DNA from: Candidatus Kuenenia stuttgartensis
GTDB taxonomy: Bacteria; Planctomycetota; Planctomycetia; Pirellulales; UBA1268
Assembly: GCA_945891385.1 (NCBI GenBank)
Contig: CAMDDJ010000017.1
Span: forward strand, 1-61,497
Length of the DNA stretch: 61,497 nt
Direction of reading: 5' to 3'
Numbering within the stretch: position 1 is the first letter of the stretch; the number at the start of each line of letters is the position of its first letter. Shown here in pieces: positions 1 through 9,300 of this stretch. The translations under genes and the position numbers were made by a program. A model generated the notes under the pieces. The model ran no database searches, was not told the DNA's origin, and worked only from the letters and a program-made list of their open reading frames with translations.

Positions 1-29
1 CGGCCGGCCGGACCGACGGGATCGACGCC

Positions 30-1604
30 TCACCTCACCCAGGCCCGATCGACATACCGCCAGGGGCTTCCCGCCGGCGGCGCGTCGCGAACGATCTCGG
101 GCAGCCGTTGCTCCGTCCAGCCATCGAAGCAGATCCGCCGGGCGAACCGCAGGATCGACCAGGGCAGACCCACGGCCGAGAAAAAGGGCGGGCCTGCCGA
201 GGGCCAGGGGCCGCCATGCTGCATCGGGGGCGTCACCGTCAGGCCGGTCGGCATCCGGTTTTCCACGACCCGGCCGGCCCGCGCGAGCAACAGCGGCAGG
301 ACTGCCGCGACGGCGGCGGCGTCGACGTTCGAACGGCTGGCGTAGAAGCTCGCCCCGAGTGAACCCTTGGCCAGCCTGACCGCCTGCATGAGTTCGGCGA
401 GGGATGCGCACCGCACGACGAGCGTGGCGTTGCCGAAGGCTTCCACGATGAGCTCATCGGGCCGGGCGATCAAATCGGCTGCCGAAACCTCGACCAGCGT
501 CGGCACATGCGCGGCCGGCCCGGTGGCGGCCGCCTCTCCCGTCACGAGCCGCCCGCCGGCGGCCAGCAGCCGCTCGATCCCCGCACAGAGCCGCTGGCAG
601 CCCCCTTCGCCGAGGAGCACCTGTGAACCGACAGCCATGAACCGGCTGGCCACCTCCTGCACGAAGGCCTCACCCGCCACGTCGCCGACAAAAAACACGA
701 GCCCAGGCTTCGTGCAGAACTGACCGGCCGAACTCGTCACGCTCGTCGTCAGGTCGGCGGCGATCTCCGCGGCCCGCTCGGCGAGGGCTCCCGGCAGGAG
801 CACGACGGGATTGATGCTGCCCATCTCGACCCAGATCACCTTGCCGGCGGCGCTCGCCGCCGTGAACAGCGTGCGGCCGGCGGCCTCGCTGCCGGTGAAC
901 CCGGTGGCTCCAATTCGCGGATCGGCGACGAGCCGTTCACCGTCGTGATTCTCGATCCCGTGCAGCAGCTGGACGGTGGCCGCCGGCAGGCCAATCTCAG
1001 CGACCGCTGCCATCGCTTCTTCGGCCGCGAGCTTCGAGACCGTGGGATGGCCCGGATGGGCCTTGGCGATCACCGGATTGCCGGCCGCGATCGCGGCCAC
1101 GAAGTCGCCACCAGTCAGGCAGCCATAGGCGAGGGGAAAGTTCGCTGGCGGAAAGATCGCCACCGGCCCCAGGCCGAAGCAGGCCGCGCGGATGTTGGTG
1201 GCGCTGTCGATCATCGCCATCCGCCAGGTCTGTTCGCGGGCGGCCGCCGCGGCCTGGCGGAGCGTATCGAGCATCCGCGGCAGCTCCGAATCGCGAAGCC
1301 GCGGCGTGACGGCGAGCCCCGTTTCGGCGTGGGCTGCCGCCACAAGGTCGTGGGCTCGCGCCTCGAGCCGTTCGGCATACCGCTCGAGAAAGGCAGCCAG
1401 CTCTGCCACCGGCCGACGGGCGAGATCTGCGTAGGCCTGCACCGCGGCCTCTAGCGCCGCGTCCACGTCGGCCCAGCCGCTGACCGGCCAGACGGCCTCC
1501 CGCTGCCGGGCTGCCGTAGGATCAAAAGCCCGGTAAGTGCCCACCAGCGTCGCCGGCCGCCAGCGGCCGTCCACGAGGATCGGCTCGACCTTCGACTCGT
1601 TCAT
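30..1604 (-). CDS. Aldehyde dehydrogenase, ketoglutarate-semialdehyde type
   Basis: A 524-residue NAD(P)-dependent aldehyde dehydrogenase. The sequence resembles the 2,5-dioxovalerate (alpha-ketoglutaric semialdehyde) dehydrogenase branch, which oxidises the semialdehyde to 2-oxoglutarate at the end of non-phosphorylating sugar-acid or hydroxyproline breakdown. The catalytic cysteine is visible as Cys297 in SSAGQFCTKPG and the general-base glutamate as Glu260 in VEMGSINP. The Rossmann region carries FTGSEAAGR. There is no signal peptide, so it is cytoplasmic. It lies 37 bases downstream of the MFS transporter gene on the same strand and probably shares its transcript, so the transporter may import the precursor. 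The substrate is inferred from family resemblance; another aldehyde is possible. Confidence 0.88.
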   Translation of the reverse strand: MNESKVEPILVDGRWRPATLVGTYRAFDPTAARQREAVWPVSGWADVDAALEAAVQAYADLARRPVAELAAFLERYAERLEARAHDLVAAAHAETGLAVTPRLRDSELPRMLDTLRQAAAAAREQTWRMAMIDSATNIRAACFGLGPVAIFPPANFPLAYGCLTGGDFVAAIAAGNPVIAKAHPGHPTVSKLAAEEAMAAVAEIGLPAATVQLLHGIENHDGERLVADPRIGATGFTGSEAAGRTLFTAASAAGKVIWVEMGSINPVVLLPGALAERAAEIAADLTTSVTSSAGQFCTKPGLVFFVGDVAGEAFVQEVASRFMAVGSQVLLGEGGCQRLCAGIERLLAAGGRLVTGEAAATGPAAHVPTLVEVSAADLIARPDELIVEAFGNATLVVRCASLAELMQAVRLAKGSLGASFYASRSNVDAAAVAAVLPLLLARAGRVVENRMPTGLTVTPPMQHGGPWPSAGPPFFSAVGLPWSILRFARRICFDGWTEQRLPEIVRDAPPAGSPWRYVDRAWVR

Positions 1605-1641
1605 GGATCCCGCTCCCAGCGGGCAGTCCCCGCGCGACGGC

Positions 1642-2982
1642 TCACGCCACCTCGTCTTTCCCGAGTTTGACCGGATCCCGGAAGGCGACCGCGAATCCGA
1701 TCATCACGGCCGCGGCCGCGATCGCGAAGGCTATCCAGAACGGCTTCCAAGGATAGACGTCGGCCTCGGTCGCCAGCTGGCCGGCCACCGCGGGAAACAC
1801 GAGATTGCCGACGTACATCCCGGCGCCGTAGGTCAGAAGCGCGATCAAGCCCTGGGCACTGGCCCGCAGGCTCTTGGGCGCCACGTGATCGGTGTAGAGC
1901 TGGCCCGTCACGAAGAAGAAGTCGTAGCAAATGCCGTGGAGCACGACGGCCGCCACGAGCATCCAGGCGCTGCCCGCCCCGTAGGCGAAGAGCAGATAGC
2001 GAAGCACCCAGGCGAGCATGCCGCCCAGGAGCATCGTCTTGACGCCGTAGCGGGCCAGAAACAGCGGCATCAGGAGCATGAAGCCGATTTCGCTCATCTG
2101 GCCGAAGGTCATCACCGTCTCGCTGCCGAGGCCGAGCATCTCCTGGATGTTCATGGCGCTGATGTATTCATTGGCCTTCGAGTAGTAGACGGCCAGCGGG
2201 ATGCAGATCAGGAAGCTGGCCGCGGCGAAGGTGGCGAAGGCGGGCGCCTTGAGCAGGCCGATGGCGTCGAGGCCGAGGAGTTTGGCGACGCTGACCGGCT
2301 CTCCCTTGCCCTTGGGCGGGCTCGAGGGCAGCGTGAAGGCATAGAGCCCGAGCAGGGCCGACACGGCCGCGGCCACGAGGAAGGGAAGGTTTGTCTTGCC
2401 GGCGTCGTGGCTGGCGGCGTCGCCCAAGAGGAGCGACTCAACGCCCCCGGGCAGCCCGCCGGCGGCCAAGAGCCGCGGCAAGAGTGAGCCCACCGTGATC
2501 CCGGCCGCGATCCAGCCGATCGTGCCCCAGACGCGGACCAGGGGAAACTGCTTCTGCGGCGCATCGAGGTGGTCGAAGCTGACCGAATTCACGAGGGCCA
2601 GGGTCGGCATGTAGCAGAGGCCGGAGGCGAGCAGGAGCCAATAAAAGCTCCCGGGATCGGTCGCCCGCGCTACGGCGAACAACAGGCCTGCATTGAGCAG
2701 GTGCAGCCCGCCGAGCACCACCTGCCCGGGGAGGAATCGATCGGCCACGAGCCCCACGAAGAGCGGCGCGATGATCGCGGCGATGGCGCTCGTGGAGTAG
2801 GCCTGGCCGATGATCGTGTCGACGGCGGCCTTGCTCCGGTCTGGGGTGGAAAAGAGCGTGGCCAGATACTTCCCCATCGGCACCGCCCAGGCGCCCCAGA
2901 CGAAGAATTCCAGAAACATCATGACGCCCAGCCGGCTCATCACTCCGGAAGCCCGCTCACCCGACCGTTCGCTGGAAGCCAT
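1642..2982 (-). CDS. MFS transporter, nucleoside:H+ symporter-like
   Basis: A 446-residue integral membrane protein with about twelve hydrophobic segments, starting with a first helix in LGVMMFLEFFVWGAW. The pattern around FPLVRVWGTIGWIAAG fits the NupG-like nucleoside/sugar branch of the major facilitator superfamily. The reading frame stays open far upstream, to 3855, but that part is antisense to the peptidase gene. The ATG at 2982 is preferred because AGGAG and GAGGG lie just upstream of it and because it precedes the first helix. The next in-frame ATG, at 2940, is possible. It is the promoter-proximal gene of a pair with the aldehyde dehydrogenase and is divergent from the peptidase gene, with 138 bases between. 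The substrate is not determinable from sequence. Confidence 0.82.
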   Translation of the reverse strand: MASSERSGERASGVMSRLGVMMFLEFFVWGAWAVPMGKYLATLFSTPDRSKAAVDTIIGQAYSTSAIAAIIAPLFVGLVADRFLPGQVVLGGLHLLNAGLLFAVARATDPGSFYWLLLASGLCYMPTLALVNSVSFDHLDAPQKQFPLVRVWGTIGWIAAGITVGSLLPRLLAAGGLPGGVESLLLGDAASHDAGKTNLPFLVAAAVSALLGLYAFTLPSSPPKGKGEPVSVAKLLGLDAIGLLKAPAFATFAAASFLICIPLAVYYSKANEYISAMNIQEMLGLGSETVMTFGQMSEIGFMLLMPLFLARYGVKTMLLGGMLAWVLRYLLFAYGAGSAWMLVAAVVLHGICYDFFFVTGQLYTDHVAPKSLRASAQGLIALLTYGAGMYVGNLVFPAVAGQLATEADVYPWKPFWIAFAIAAAAVMIGFAVAFRDPVKLGKDEVA

Positions 2983-3120
2983 GCGTATCCCTCTGCTCCT
3001 GATTGAGTTCCGGTCCCCGCGACCCTTGAAGAGCCGTATGATAGCCTCGCGATCCGCAGGCGGCAGGGGCGTTCCTCGGCCGCATGCGGCTCTCCGTTCC
3101 CTTCCTCTCGCCAGCCCTCC

Positions 3121-4413
3121 ATGCGCCATACCCCCATCGACCCGGAACTCTTCGCCGCCAACCGCCGTCGGCTCGTCCAATTGCTCCCGCCAAAGTCCTT
3201 GGCGGTCGTCCACGCCGCCGACATCCTGCCCACATCGGGGGATGGCACGCTCAAGATCCAGCCGGCCAGCGACCTGTTCTGGCTCTCGGGTGTCGAGCAG
3301 GAGGAGAGCGTGCTCGTGCTCTGCCCCGACTCGGTCGATCCAGCGAATCGTGAGATTCTCTTTGTACGCCAGCCCAACGAGCACCTGGCGACCTGGGAGG
3401 GCCACAAGCTCACCAAGGAGCGGGCTCAGGCGATCTCCGGCGTCAAGCGGATCCGCTGGCTCGCCGATCTCCCGGCGGTGATCCATGCCCTGATGTGCGA
3501 GAGCGAGCGGGTCTATCTCAACGCCAACGAACACGAGCGAGCGGCCTACGAGGTCGAGGATCGCGACCTCCGACACGCGCGGAGCCTCATCCGTCGCTAT
3601 CCACTCCATCGCTACGAGCGGCTCGCGCCGCTCCTGCGCCGACTGCGGGCCGTGAAAAGCCCGGCCGAGGTGGCCCTTCTGCGTCGGGCGGTGGACATCA
3701 CCGACGCCGGTCTCAGGCGGCTGGCCGCCGCCCTCAAGCCCGGCGTGATGGAATATGAACTCGAAGCCGAACTGGCCGCAGAGTTCATTCGCCGCCGCGG
3801 CCGCATGGCCTACGAGCCGATCATCGGCGCTGGTGCGAACGCCTGCGTGCTCCACTACCTCGACAACGATCAGGAGTGCCGCGACGGCGACCTCGTGCTG
3901 GTCGACGTCGGGGCGTCGTATGCCAATTACTGTGCCGACCTGACCCGCACCTATCCCGTGAACGGCCGATTCACGCCGCGGCAGCGGGCGGTCTACGAGG
4001 CGGTGCTCCGGGTGCTGCGGTCATCGATCGCACGGACGACGCCGGGGATGTCGCTGCGGGCCTGGAAGCGGGCAGCCCAGGAGGAAATGGCGGCTGAACT
4101 GGTCGGCCTCGGACTGATCACGGCCGAAGAGGCGGCGCAGGACACGCCGGAAGAGCCCGCCTGTCGGAAGTTCTTCATGCATGGGCTGGGCCACTCGCTC
4201 GGTCTCGGCGTCCACGACATCGCTCCGACGGACGGCCCGCTCGAGCCGGGCTGGGTGATCACGGTCGAGCCGGGGATCTACATCCCGGCCGAGGGCCTGG
4301 CCGTCCGCCTGGAAAACGACGTGCTCGTGACCGAAAACGGCCCGGTCGATCTCTGTGCGAATGTGCCGATCGAGCCGGATGCGATCGAGGCTCTGCTCGC
4401 ACGATCGGGCTGA
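3121..4413 (+). CDS. pepP: Xaa-Pro aminopeptidase (M24B)
   Basis: A 430-residue metallopeptidase that removes the N-terminal residue ahead of proline. The N-terminal creatinase-like domain (about 1-170) carries the QPASDLFWLSG pattern typical of PepP. The C-terminal pita-bread domain shows all five metal ligands: Asp in VDVGASY, Asp in ADLTRTYP, His in HGLGHSLGLGVHD, Glu in TVEPGIY and Glu in RLENDVLV. Length matches the family (about 440). No signal peptide is visible, so it is probably cytoplasmic. It is divergently transcribed from the MFS gene and followed 49 bases later by the secreted FKBP isomerase on the same strand. Both act on prolyl bonds, but co-function is only inference. Confidence 0.93.
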   Translation: MRHTPIDPELFAANRRRLVQLLPPKSLAVVHAADILPTSGDGTLKIQPASDLFWLSGVEQEESVLVLCPDSVDPANREILFVRQPNEHLATWEGHKLTKERAQAISGVKRIRWLADLPAVIHALMCESERVYLNANEHERAAYEVEDRDLRHARSLIRRYPLHRYERLAPLLRRLRAVKSPAEVALLRRAVDITDAGLRRLAAALKPGVMEYELEAELAAEFIRRRGRMAYEPIIGAGANACVLHYLDNDQECRDGDLVLVDVGASYANYCADLTRTYPVNGRFTPRQRAVYEAVLRVLRSSIARTTPGMSLRAWKRAAQEEMAAELVGLGLITAEEAAQDTPEEPACRKFFMHGLGHSLGLGVHDIAPTDGPLEPGWVITVEPGIYIPAEGLAVRLENDVLVTENGPVDLCANVPIEPDAIEALLARSG

Positions 4414-4462
4414 TTCAGGGTAGATTCCCCGATCTCTGCCCCATGTCCTCGGAGCTTCCGCC

Positions 4463-4945
4463 ATGCGGTTTCAGGCCTTCCCGCTCGTTCAAGCCCTGTT
4501 TCTCATCGCTTCCTTCGCCCCGTTCACCCTGGAGTCTGCCATGGCCGCCGATGCCCCCCATCCCCAGCTTCCCCCCGGTGCCGGCGCGATCGATGCCGAC
4601 GCGGCTGTCGAGTTCGCCACCACCCCGTCGGGGCTTCGCTACCGCGTGCTCCGCAAGGGCGCCGGCGGCATGGCACGGGCCAGCGACACCGTGAAGGTGA
4701 ACTACCACGGCTGGCTCGACGGCGGGAAGGTGTTTGACAGTTCCTACCAGCGGCGGGAGCCGATCTCGTTTCCGCTCAACCAGGTGATTCCCGGCTGGAC
4801 CGAGGGCATGCAGCTGGTGGGCGAAGGCGGCATGATCGAGCTCGAAATACCCGGCTCCTTGGGCTACGGCAGCCGCGGCATCCCCGGCACGATCCCGCCA
4901 AACGCTACGCTCCACTTCCTCGTCGAACTCATCGACGTGCAGTAG
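4463..4945 (+). CDS. Secreted FKBP-type peptidyl-prolyl isomerase
   Basis: A 160-residue protein with a hydrophobic signal peptide (about residues 1-30, ending near SAMAADAP) followed by a single FKBP domain (about 50-160). Characteristic FKBP segments are VKVNYHGWLDGGKVFDSSY, VIPGWTEGMQLVGEGG and IPGTIPPNATLHFLVELID. It would catalyse cis-trans isomerisation of prolyl bonds during folding outside the cytoplasm. The FkpA/Mip N-terminal dimerisation domain is absent, so it is a minimal enzyme. The ATG at 4463 is chosen because it opens the signal sequence. It follows the Xaa-Pro peptidase on the same strand and a strong hairpin follows its stop. Confidence 0.9.
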   Translation: MRFQAFPLVQALFLIASFAPFTLESAMAADAPHPQLPPGAGAIDADAAVEFATTPSGLRYRVLRKGAGGMARASDTVKVNYHGWLDGGKVFDSSYQRREPISFPLNQVIPGWTEGMQLVGEGGMIELEIPGSLGYGSRGIPGTIPPNATLHFLVELIDVQ

Positions 4946-4986
4946 GAACCCGGCAGGCGGCCTGACGGGCCGCAAAAGTTCAAGCC

Positions 4987-5026
4987 GCCCCGAGAAAAGC
5001 CCGTGGACGCCGCGGGTTTTCGGGGC
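4987..5026 (+). terminator. Long hairpin after FKBP gene
   Basis: Two nested arm pairs fold together: GCCCCGA (4987-4993) with TCGGGGC (5020-5026), and AAAAGCCCG with CGGGTTTT inside it. The hairpin lies 41 bases after the FKBP stop codon and about 110 bases before the next start. There is no distal T-run, so it may be an mRNA 3-prime end stabiliser or an atypical terminator. Confidence 0.55.
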
Positions 5027-5135
5027 GAGACTATGGAATCTACGGAAGGTCTTAGCGGCCTGCCCCGTAGTTGGCCGCGGTCTGCGGCGGTAGAGCCGGC
5101 TGCTCTGCCTGACCCGTATCGTCTTGGGAGGATCC

Positions 5136-6263
5136 ATGAGCAGGAAGGTTCGCACCGCCATCGTCGGCCTCGGCTTCGGGGCCGAGTTCATCCCCATCCA
5201 CCAGCGGCATCCGCATGCCGAGTTGATCGCCATCTGCCAGCGGTCGAAGGACAAGCTCGACCAGGTCGGCGGGGCCTACGGGGTCGAGCGACGGTACACG
5301 AGCTACGCCGACGTCCTCGCCGACCGAGAGATCGACGCGGTCCACATCAATTCTCCGATCCCCGACCACGCCGCAATGTCGCTGGCTGCCCTCGAAGCCG
5401 GAAAGCACGTGATGTGCACCGTGCCGATGGCCACGAGCGTGGACGACTGCCGCAAGATCGTGGAACTCTGCGACAAGACCGGACTCAAGTACATGATGGC
5501 CGAGACGGTCGTCTACGCCCGCGAGTTCCTCTTTATCAAGCAGATGGCCGATGCCGGCGAACTCGGTCGGATCCAGTTCGTCCAGGCCAGCCATCAGCAG
5601 GACATGGACGGCTGGCCGAATTACTGGCCGGGCCTGCCGCCGATGCACTACGCCACCCACTGCGTCGGCCCCTGCCTCGCCCTCGAGCGGAAGGACGCCG
5701 ACGAGGTCAGCTGCTTCGGCTCGGGCCGGATCCGCGAGGAACTCATCGGGATCTACGGCTCGCCGTTCGCGATCGAGACCGCCCATGTGAGGCTCCGGGA
5801 CAGCGACGTGGTGGCCCGCGTGATCCGCTCCCTGTTCGACACGGCCCGGCAATACCGGGAGAGCTTCGACGTCTACGGCTCGAAGAAGAGCTTCGAGTGG
5901 CAGCTCTGCGAGAACGAGGAGCCGGTGATCCACACCGCCAAGGTTCCGGAGCCCGAGATCCCGAAGCGGGTGCCGGTGCCCGACTTCGCCCACCTCCTGC
6001 CGGAGCCGATCCGCCGGTTCACCACCGGGGGCGTGTACGACGCCGACGACCACCAGCACCTTTCCTTTACGCAGGGTGGCGGTCACGGCGGCAGCCATCC
6101 CCACCTGGTGCATGAGTTCGTGACGGCGCTGGTTGAGGGCCGCGACCCGTACCCCAACGCCCGCCAGAGCGCGAACTGGACCTGCACGGGCCTGATGGCC
6201 CACGAGTCGGCGCTGAAGGGGGGCGCGATCTTGAAGCTCCCCGAGTGGTCGTTTTCGAGTTGA
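5136..6263 (+). CDS. Gfo/Idh/MocA family oxidoreductase
   Basis: A 375-residue NAD(P)-dependent oxidoreductase. The N-terminal Rossmann fold is clear in TAIVGLGFGAEF, followed by the family C-terminal alpha/beta domain. It would act on a sugar or cyclitol. An upstream TTG at 5124 is in frame, but GGAGG at 5127-5131 is a well-placed ribosome binding site for the ATG at 5136, which is therefore chosen. Most family members have an EKP motif whose lysine is catalytic. Here the equivalent position reads HVMCTVPMATS, so the lysine appears to be missing. No signal peptide is present, in contrast to the Tat-exported relative at 45483-46946. The substrate is unknown. Confidence 0.88.
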   Translation: MSRKVRTAIVGLGFGAEFIPIHQRHPHAELIAICQRSKDKLDQVGGAYGVERRYTSYADVLADREIDAVHINSPIPDHAAMSLAALEAGKHVMCTVPMATSVDDCRKIVELCDKTGLKYMMAETVVYAREFLFIKQMADAGELGRIQFVQASHQQDMDGWPNYWPGLPPMHYATHCVGPCLALERKDADEVSCFGSGRIREELIGIYGSPFAIETAHVRLRDSDVVARVIRSLFDTARQYRESFDVYGSKKSFEWQLCENEEPVIHTAKVPEPEIPKRVPVPDFAHLLPEPIRRFTTGGVYDADDHQHLSFTQGGGHGGSHPHLVHEFVTALVEGRDPYPNARQSANWTCTGLMAHESALKGGAILKLPEWSFSS

Positions 6264-6333
6264 ACGATCGCTGCGGACGCCTAGAAATCCCTCTGTCACC
6301 CACCCGGCGAACTGGCGGAACGAACGACGAAGC

Positions 6334-6356
6334 ACAGGCCGCATGACTGCGGCTGT
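6334..6356 (+). promoter_or_regulatory. Leader hairpin before the large ThuA/haem gene
   Basis: GCCGCA and TGCGGC pair around a TGAC loop, extended by ACA and TGT with a one-base bulge. The hairpin ends 14 bases before the AAGGAG ribosome binding site (6371-6376) of the next gene. It could be a leader structure or the end of the upstream transcript; the sequence does not decide. Confidence 0.35.
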
Positions 6357-6382
6357 AAAGGACCGGGCACAAGGAGATTCAC

Positions 6383-9300
6383 GTGATTCGGCTCATGGGC
6401 TTCCTCACACTCGCGATCACACTGGCAACCTCGGCGGTCTCCGCCGCCGATGCCCCGATCAAGGTGCTGTTTCTCGGCGACAGCGGTCACCATCAGCCGG
6501 CGGCGCGGTTCGCCCAGCTCGAGCCCGTGCTTGCCGGCCGGGGCATCGAACTGGTCTACACGGAGAATCTCGCCGACCTCGACCCGGCGGTGCTGGCCGA
6601 CTACGACGCCCTGGCCGTGTTCGCCAACATCGAGTCGATTTCACCCGAGCATGAAGCGGCGATTGCCGAATATGTCCGGGGCGGCAAAGGGCTCGTGCCC
6701 TTGCACTGTGCGAGTTTCTGCTTTCAGAACTCGCCGCTCTGGATCGACATGGTCGGGGCCCAGTTCCAGAAGCACGGCGCGGGCGAGTTTTCGACCGAGA
6801 TCGTGGCGGCCGAGCATCCCGTGATGAAGGGCTTCGGTGGGTTTTCCAGCTGGGACGAAACCTACGTCCATACCAAGCACAATCCCCGCGGCAGGACCGT
6901 GCTCGAGGAGCGGGTCGAAGGGGAGCATCGGGAGCCCTGGACCTGGGTCCGGACCGAGGGCAAGGGGCGGGTCTTCTACACCGCCTGGGGCCACGACCAG
7001 CGCACCTGGGGCAATCCCGGCTTCCACAACCTCGTCGAGCGGGGCATCCGCTACGCCGCCGGCCGCGATCCTGCCGCCGCGGGGCCCTATGTCGGCCATC
7101 CCGAGATGACGACGACCCCCGCAGGACTCACGGCCTTTGAATATCAGCCGGCCAAGGTGCCGTTCTACATCCCCAAAGCGGAGTGGGGAAAGATGGGTGA
7201 GCCGATCACCGAAATGCAAACGCCACTCGAGCCTGAGGAATCACGCAGGCACGCGCTCACGCCCCGCGGCTTCACGATCGACCTGGTGGCGGCCGAGCCG
7301 CTCTTCCAGGCCAAGCCCCTGGCCTTCGCCTTCGATCACGACGGCGGGCTGTATGTGTCCGAGAGCGTCGATTACCCCAACGGGATCGTGCTCCCGGGCG
7401 AGGGCGAGGGGCACGACCGGATCATCCGGCTGGATGACACCGACGGCGACGGCACCTACGACACACGGACGGTGTTCTGCGAACCGCTCTCGATCTGCAC
7501 GAGCATGCTGGCCCACGACGGCGGCCTGATCGTCACCCAGGCTCCGCACACGCTCTATCTTAAGGACACCGACGGCGACGGCCGGGCCGACGTGAGACGG
7601 CAGCTGTTCACGGGCTGGGGCACCTACGACACCCATGCCGGCCCCAGCAACCTCACCTGGGGCCTCGACGGGCAGGTCTACGGCATCGTCGGCTACTCGG
7701 GCTTCAAAGGACGGGTCGGCGACGAGGACCTCGAGTTCAAGCAGGGATTCTTTCGCTTCAAGCCTGACGGCTCGAAGTTCGAGTTTCTCCGGAGTACCAA
7801 CAACAACTCCTGGGGCTTCGGCTTCAGCGAGGAGGGTGTGCTCTTCGGCTCGACTGCCAACGGCAACCCCAGCGAGCACATGCCGCTGGCAAACCGGGTC
7901 TACGAGCGGGTCCGAGGCTGGAACGCCTCCACGCTCGGCGGCATCTCGGGTAGCCCCGAGATGGAGGTCGCCCCGCGGAAGGGAACGCCCGACGGCAAGG
8001 CGCCCGTGCGACAGGTCGATCACCACGGCCGCTTCACCGCCGCCGCCGGCCACCGGCTCTATACGGCGCGGGCCTATCCGCCGGAATACTGGAACCGCAC
8101 GGCCTTCGTCTGCGAGCCGACCGGCCATGTCGTGGCGACGTTCGAGATTGCGCCGAGCGGCGCAGCCTTCCGCAGCCGGATGGCCTGGAGCCTCGTGGCC
8201 AGTGACGACGAATGGACCGCGCCGATCCAGGCCGACGTCGGCCCCGACGGCCAGGTCTGGGTGATCGACTGGTACAACTTCATCGTCCAGCACAATCCCA
8301 CGCCTGCCGGCTTCGAAAACGGCAAGGGCAACGCCTACGTCACGCCGCTGCGGGACAAGGTGCACGGCCGGCTGTGGCGGGTGGTGCACGACGCCACAGC
8401 AGCCACGGCCCACCGCACCACGCTGGCGGGAGCTTCGCCCGCCGAACTCGTCGCCGCCCTGGGCGATGCCAACATGTTTTGGCGGGAACGCGCCCAACGA
8501 AAGCTCGTCGATCGGGCCGCGGCTCGTCCCGACGGTGGCCGTGACGTCGTGCCGGCCCTCGTGCAGCTCGTCGCCGACACCGCGGTCGATGCGATCGGAC
8601 TCAATCCGGCCGCGATCCATGCCCTCTGGACGCTGCGGCAGCTCGGGGCCGTCGACGGGCCGGCGGCCGATCCGGCCGTGGTCGCGGTGGTCGAGCAGGC
8701 CCTCCGGCATCCGTCGGCCGGGGTGCGCATGAACGCCATCCGGGTGCTGCCACGGACAGCCGGGACCCTCAAGGCCTTTGAGGATGCGGGCCTGGCCGCC
8801 GACGCCGCCCCGCTCGTCCGGCTCTGGCTGCTCGAGTCGCTGGGTGAGTTTCCTCCGTCGGAGCAGGCGTCCGCGATCGCACTAGCCATGCTCGCGGATC
8901 CCCGAACCCTCGCCGATCCCGTGCTCGCCGACGCCGCGACGAGCGCCGCCGCCGTTCAGGCCGCCGGTGTGTTGCCCACTTTGATCTCGGGCGTGCTCTT
9001 GCAGGCCGAAGCGGAGCCGGCACCGCCCGCCAACCCAGCCTCCCCCCAGCGGCTCGCCCTGGTCGAGCGGGTGGCCGAGCATGTGGCCCGCGGCGGGGAT
9101 GGCCAGGCGGTCGCCGCGGTCGTCGCCCAGCTGCCGAAGAAAAACCCAAACACCGCCGCCGCGGCCCTCACCGGCCTGGCTCGCGGCTGGCCCAACGGCA
9201 AAGCGATCGCATTCGACGCCGAGGCGAAGGCTGCGCTCGGCACACTTGTGGCATCCCTTCCGGTGGCCGCCCAGGGGCAGTTGATCACGCTCGTGCAGCG

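Noticed and set aside
2983-3855. Upstream extension of the MFS transporter reading frame by 291 codons
   Set aside because: It is antisense to the Xaa-Pro peptidase gene, has no membrane segments and lies above a good ribosome binding site for the ATG at 2982.
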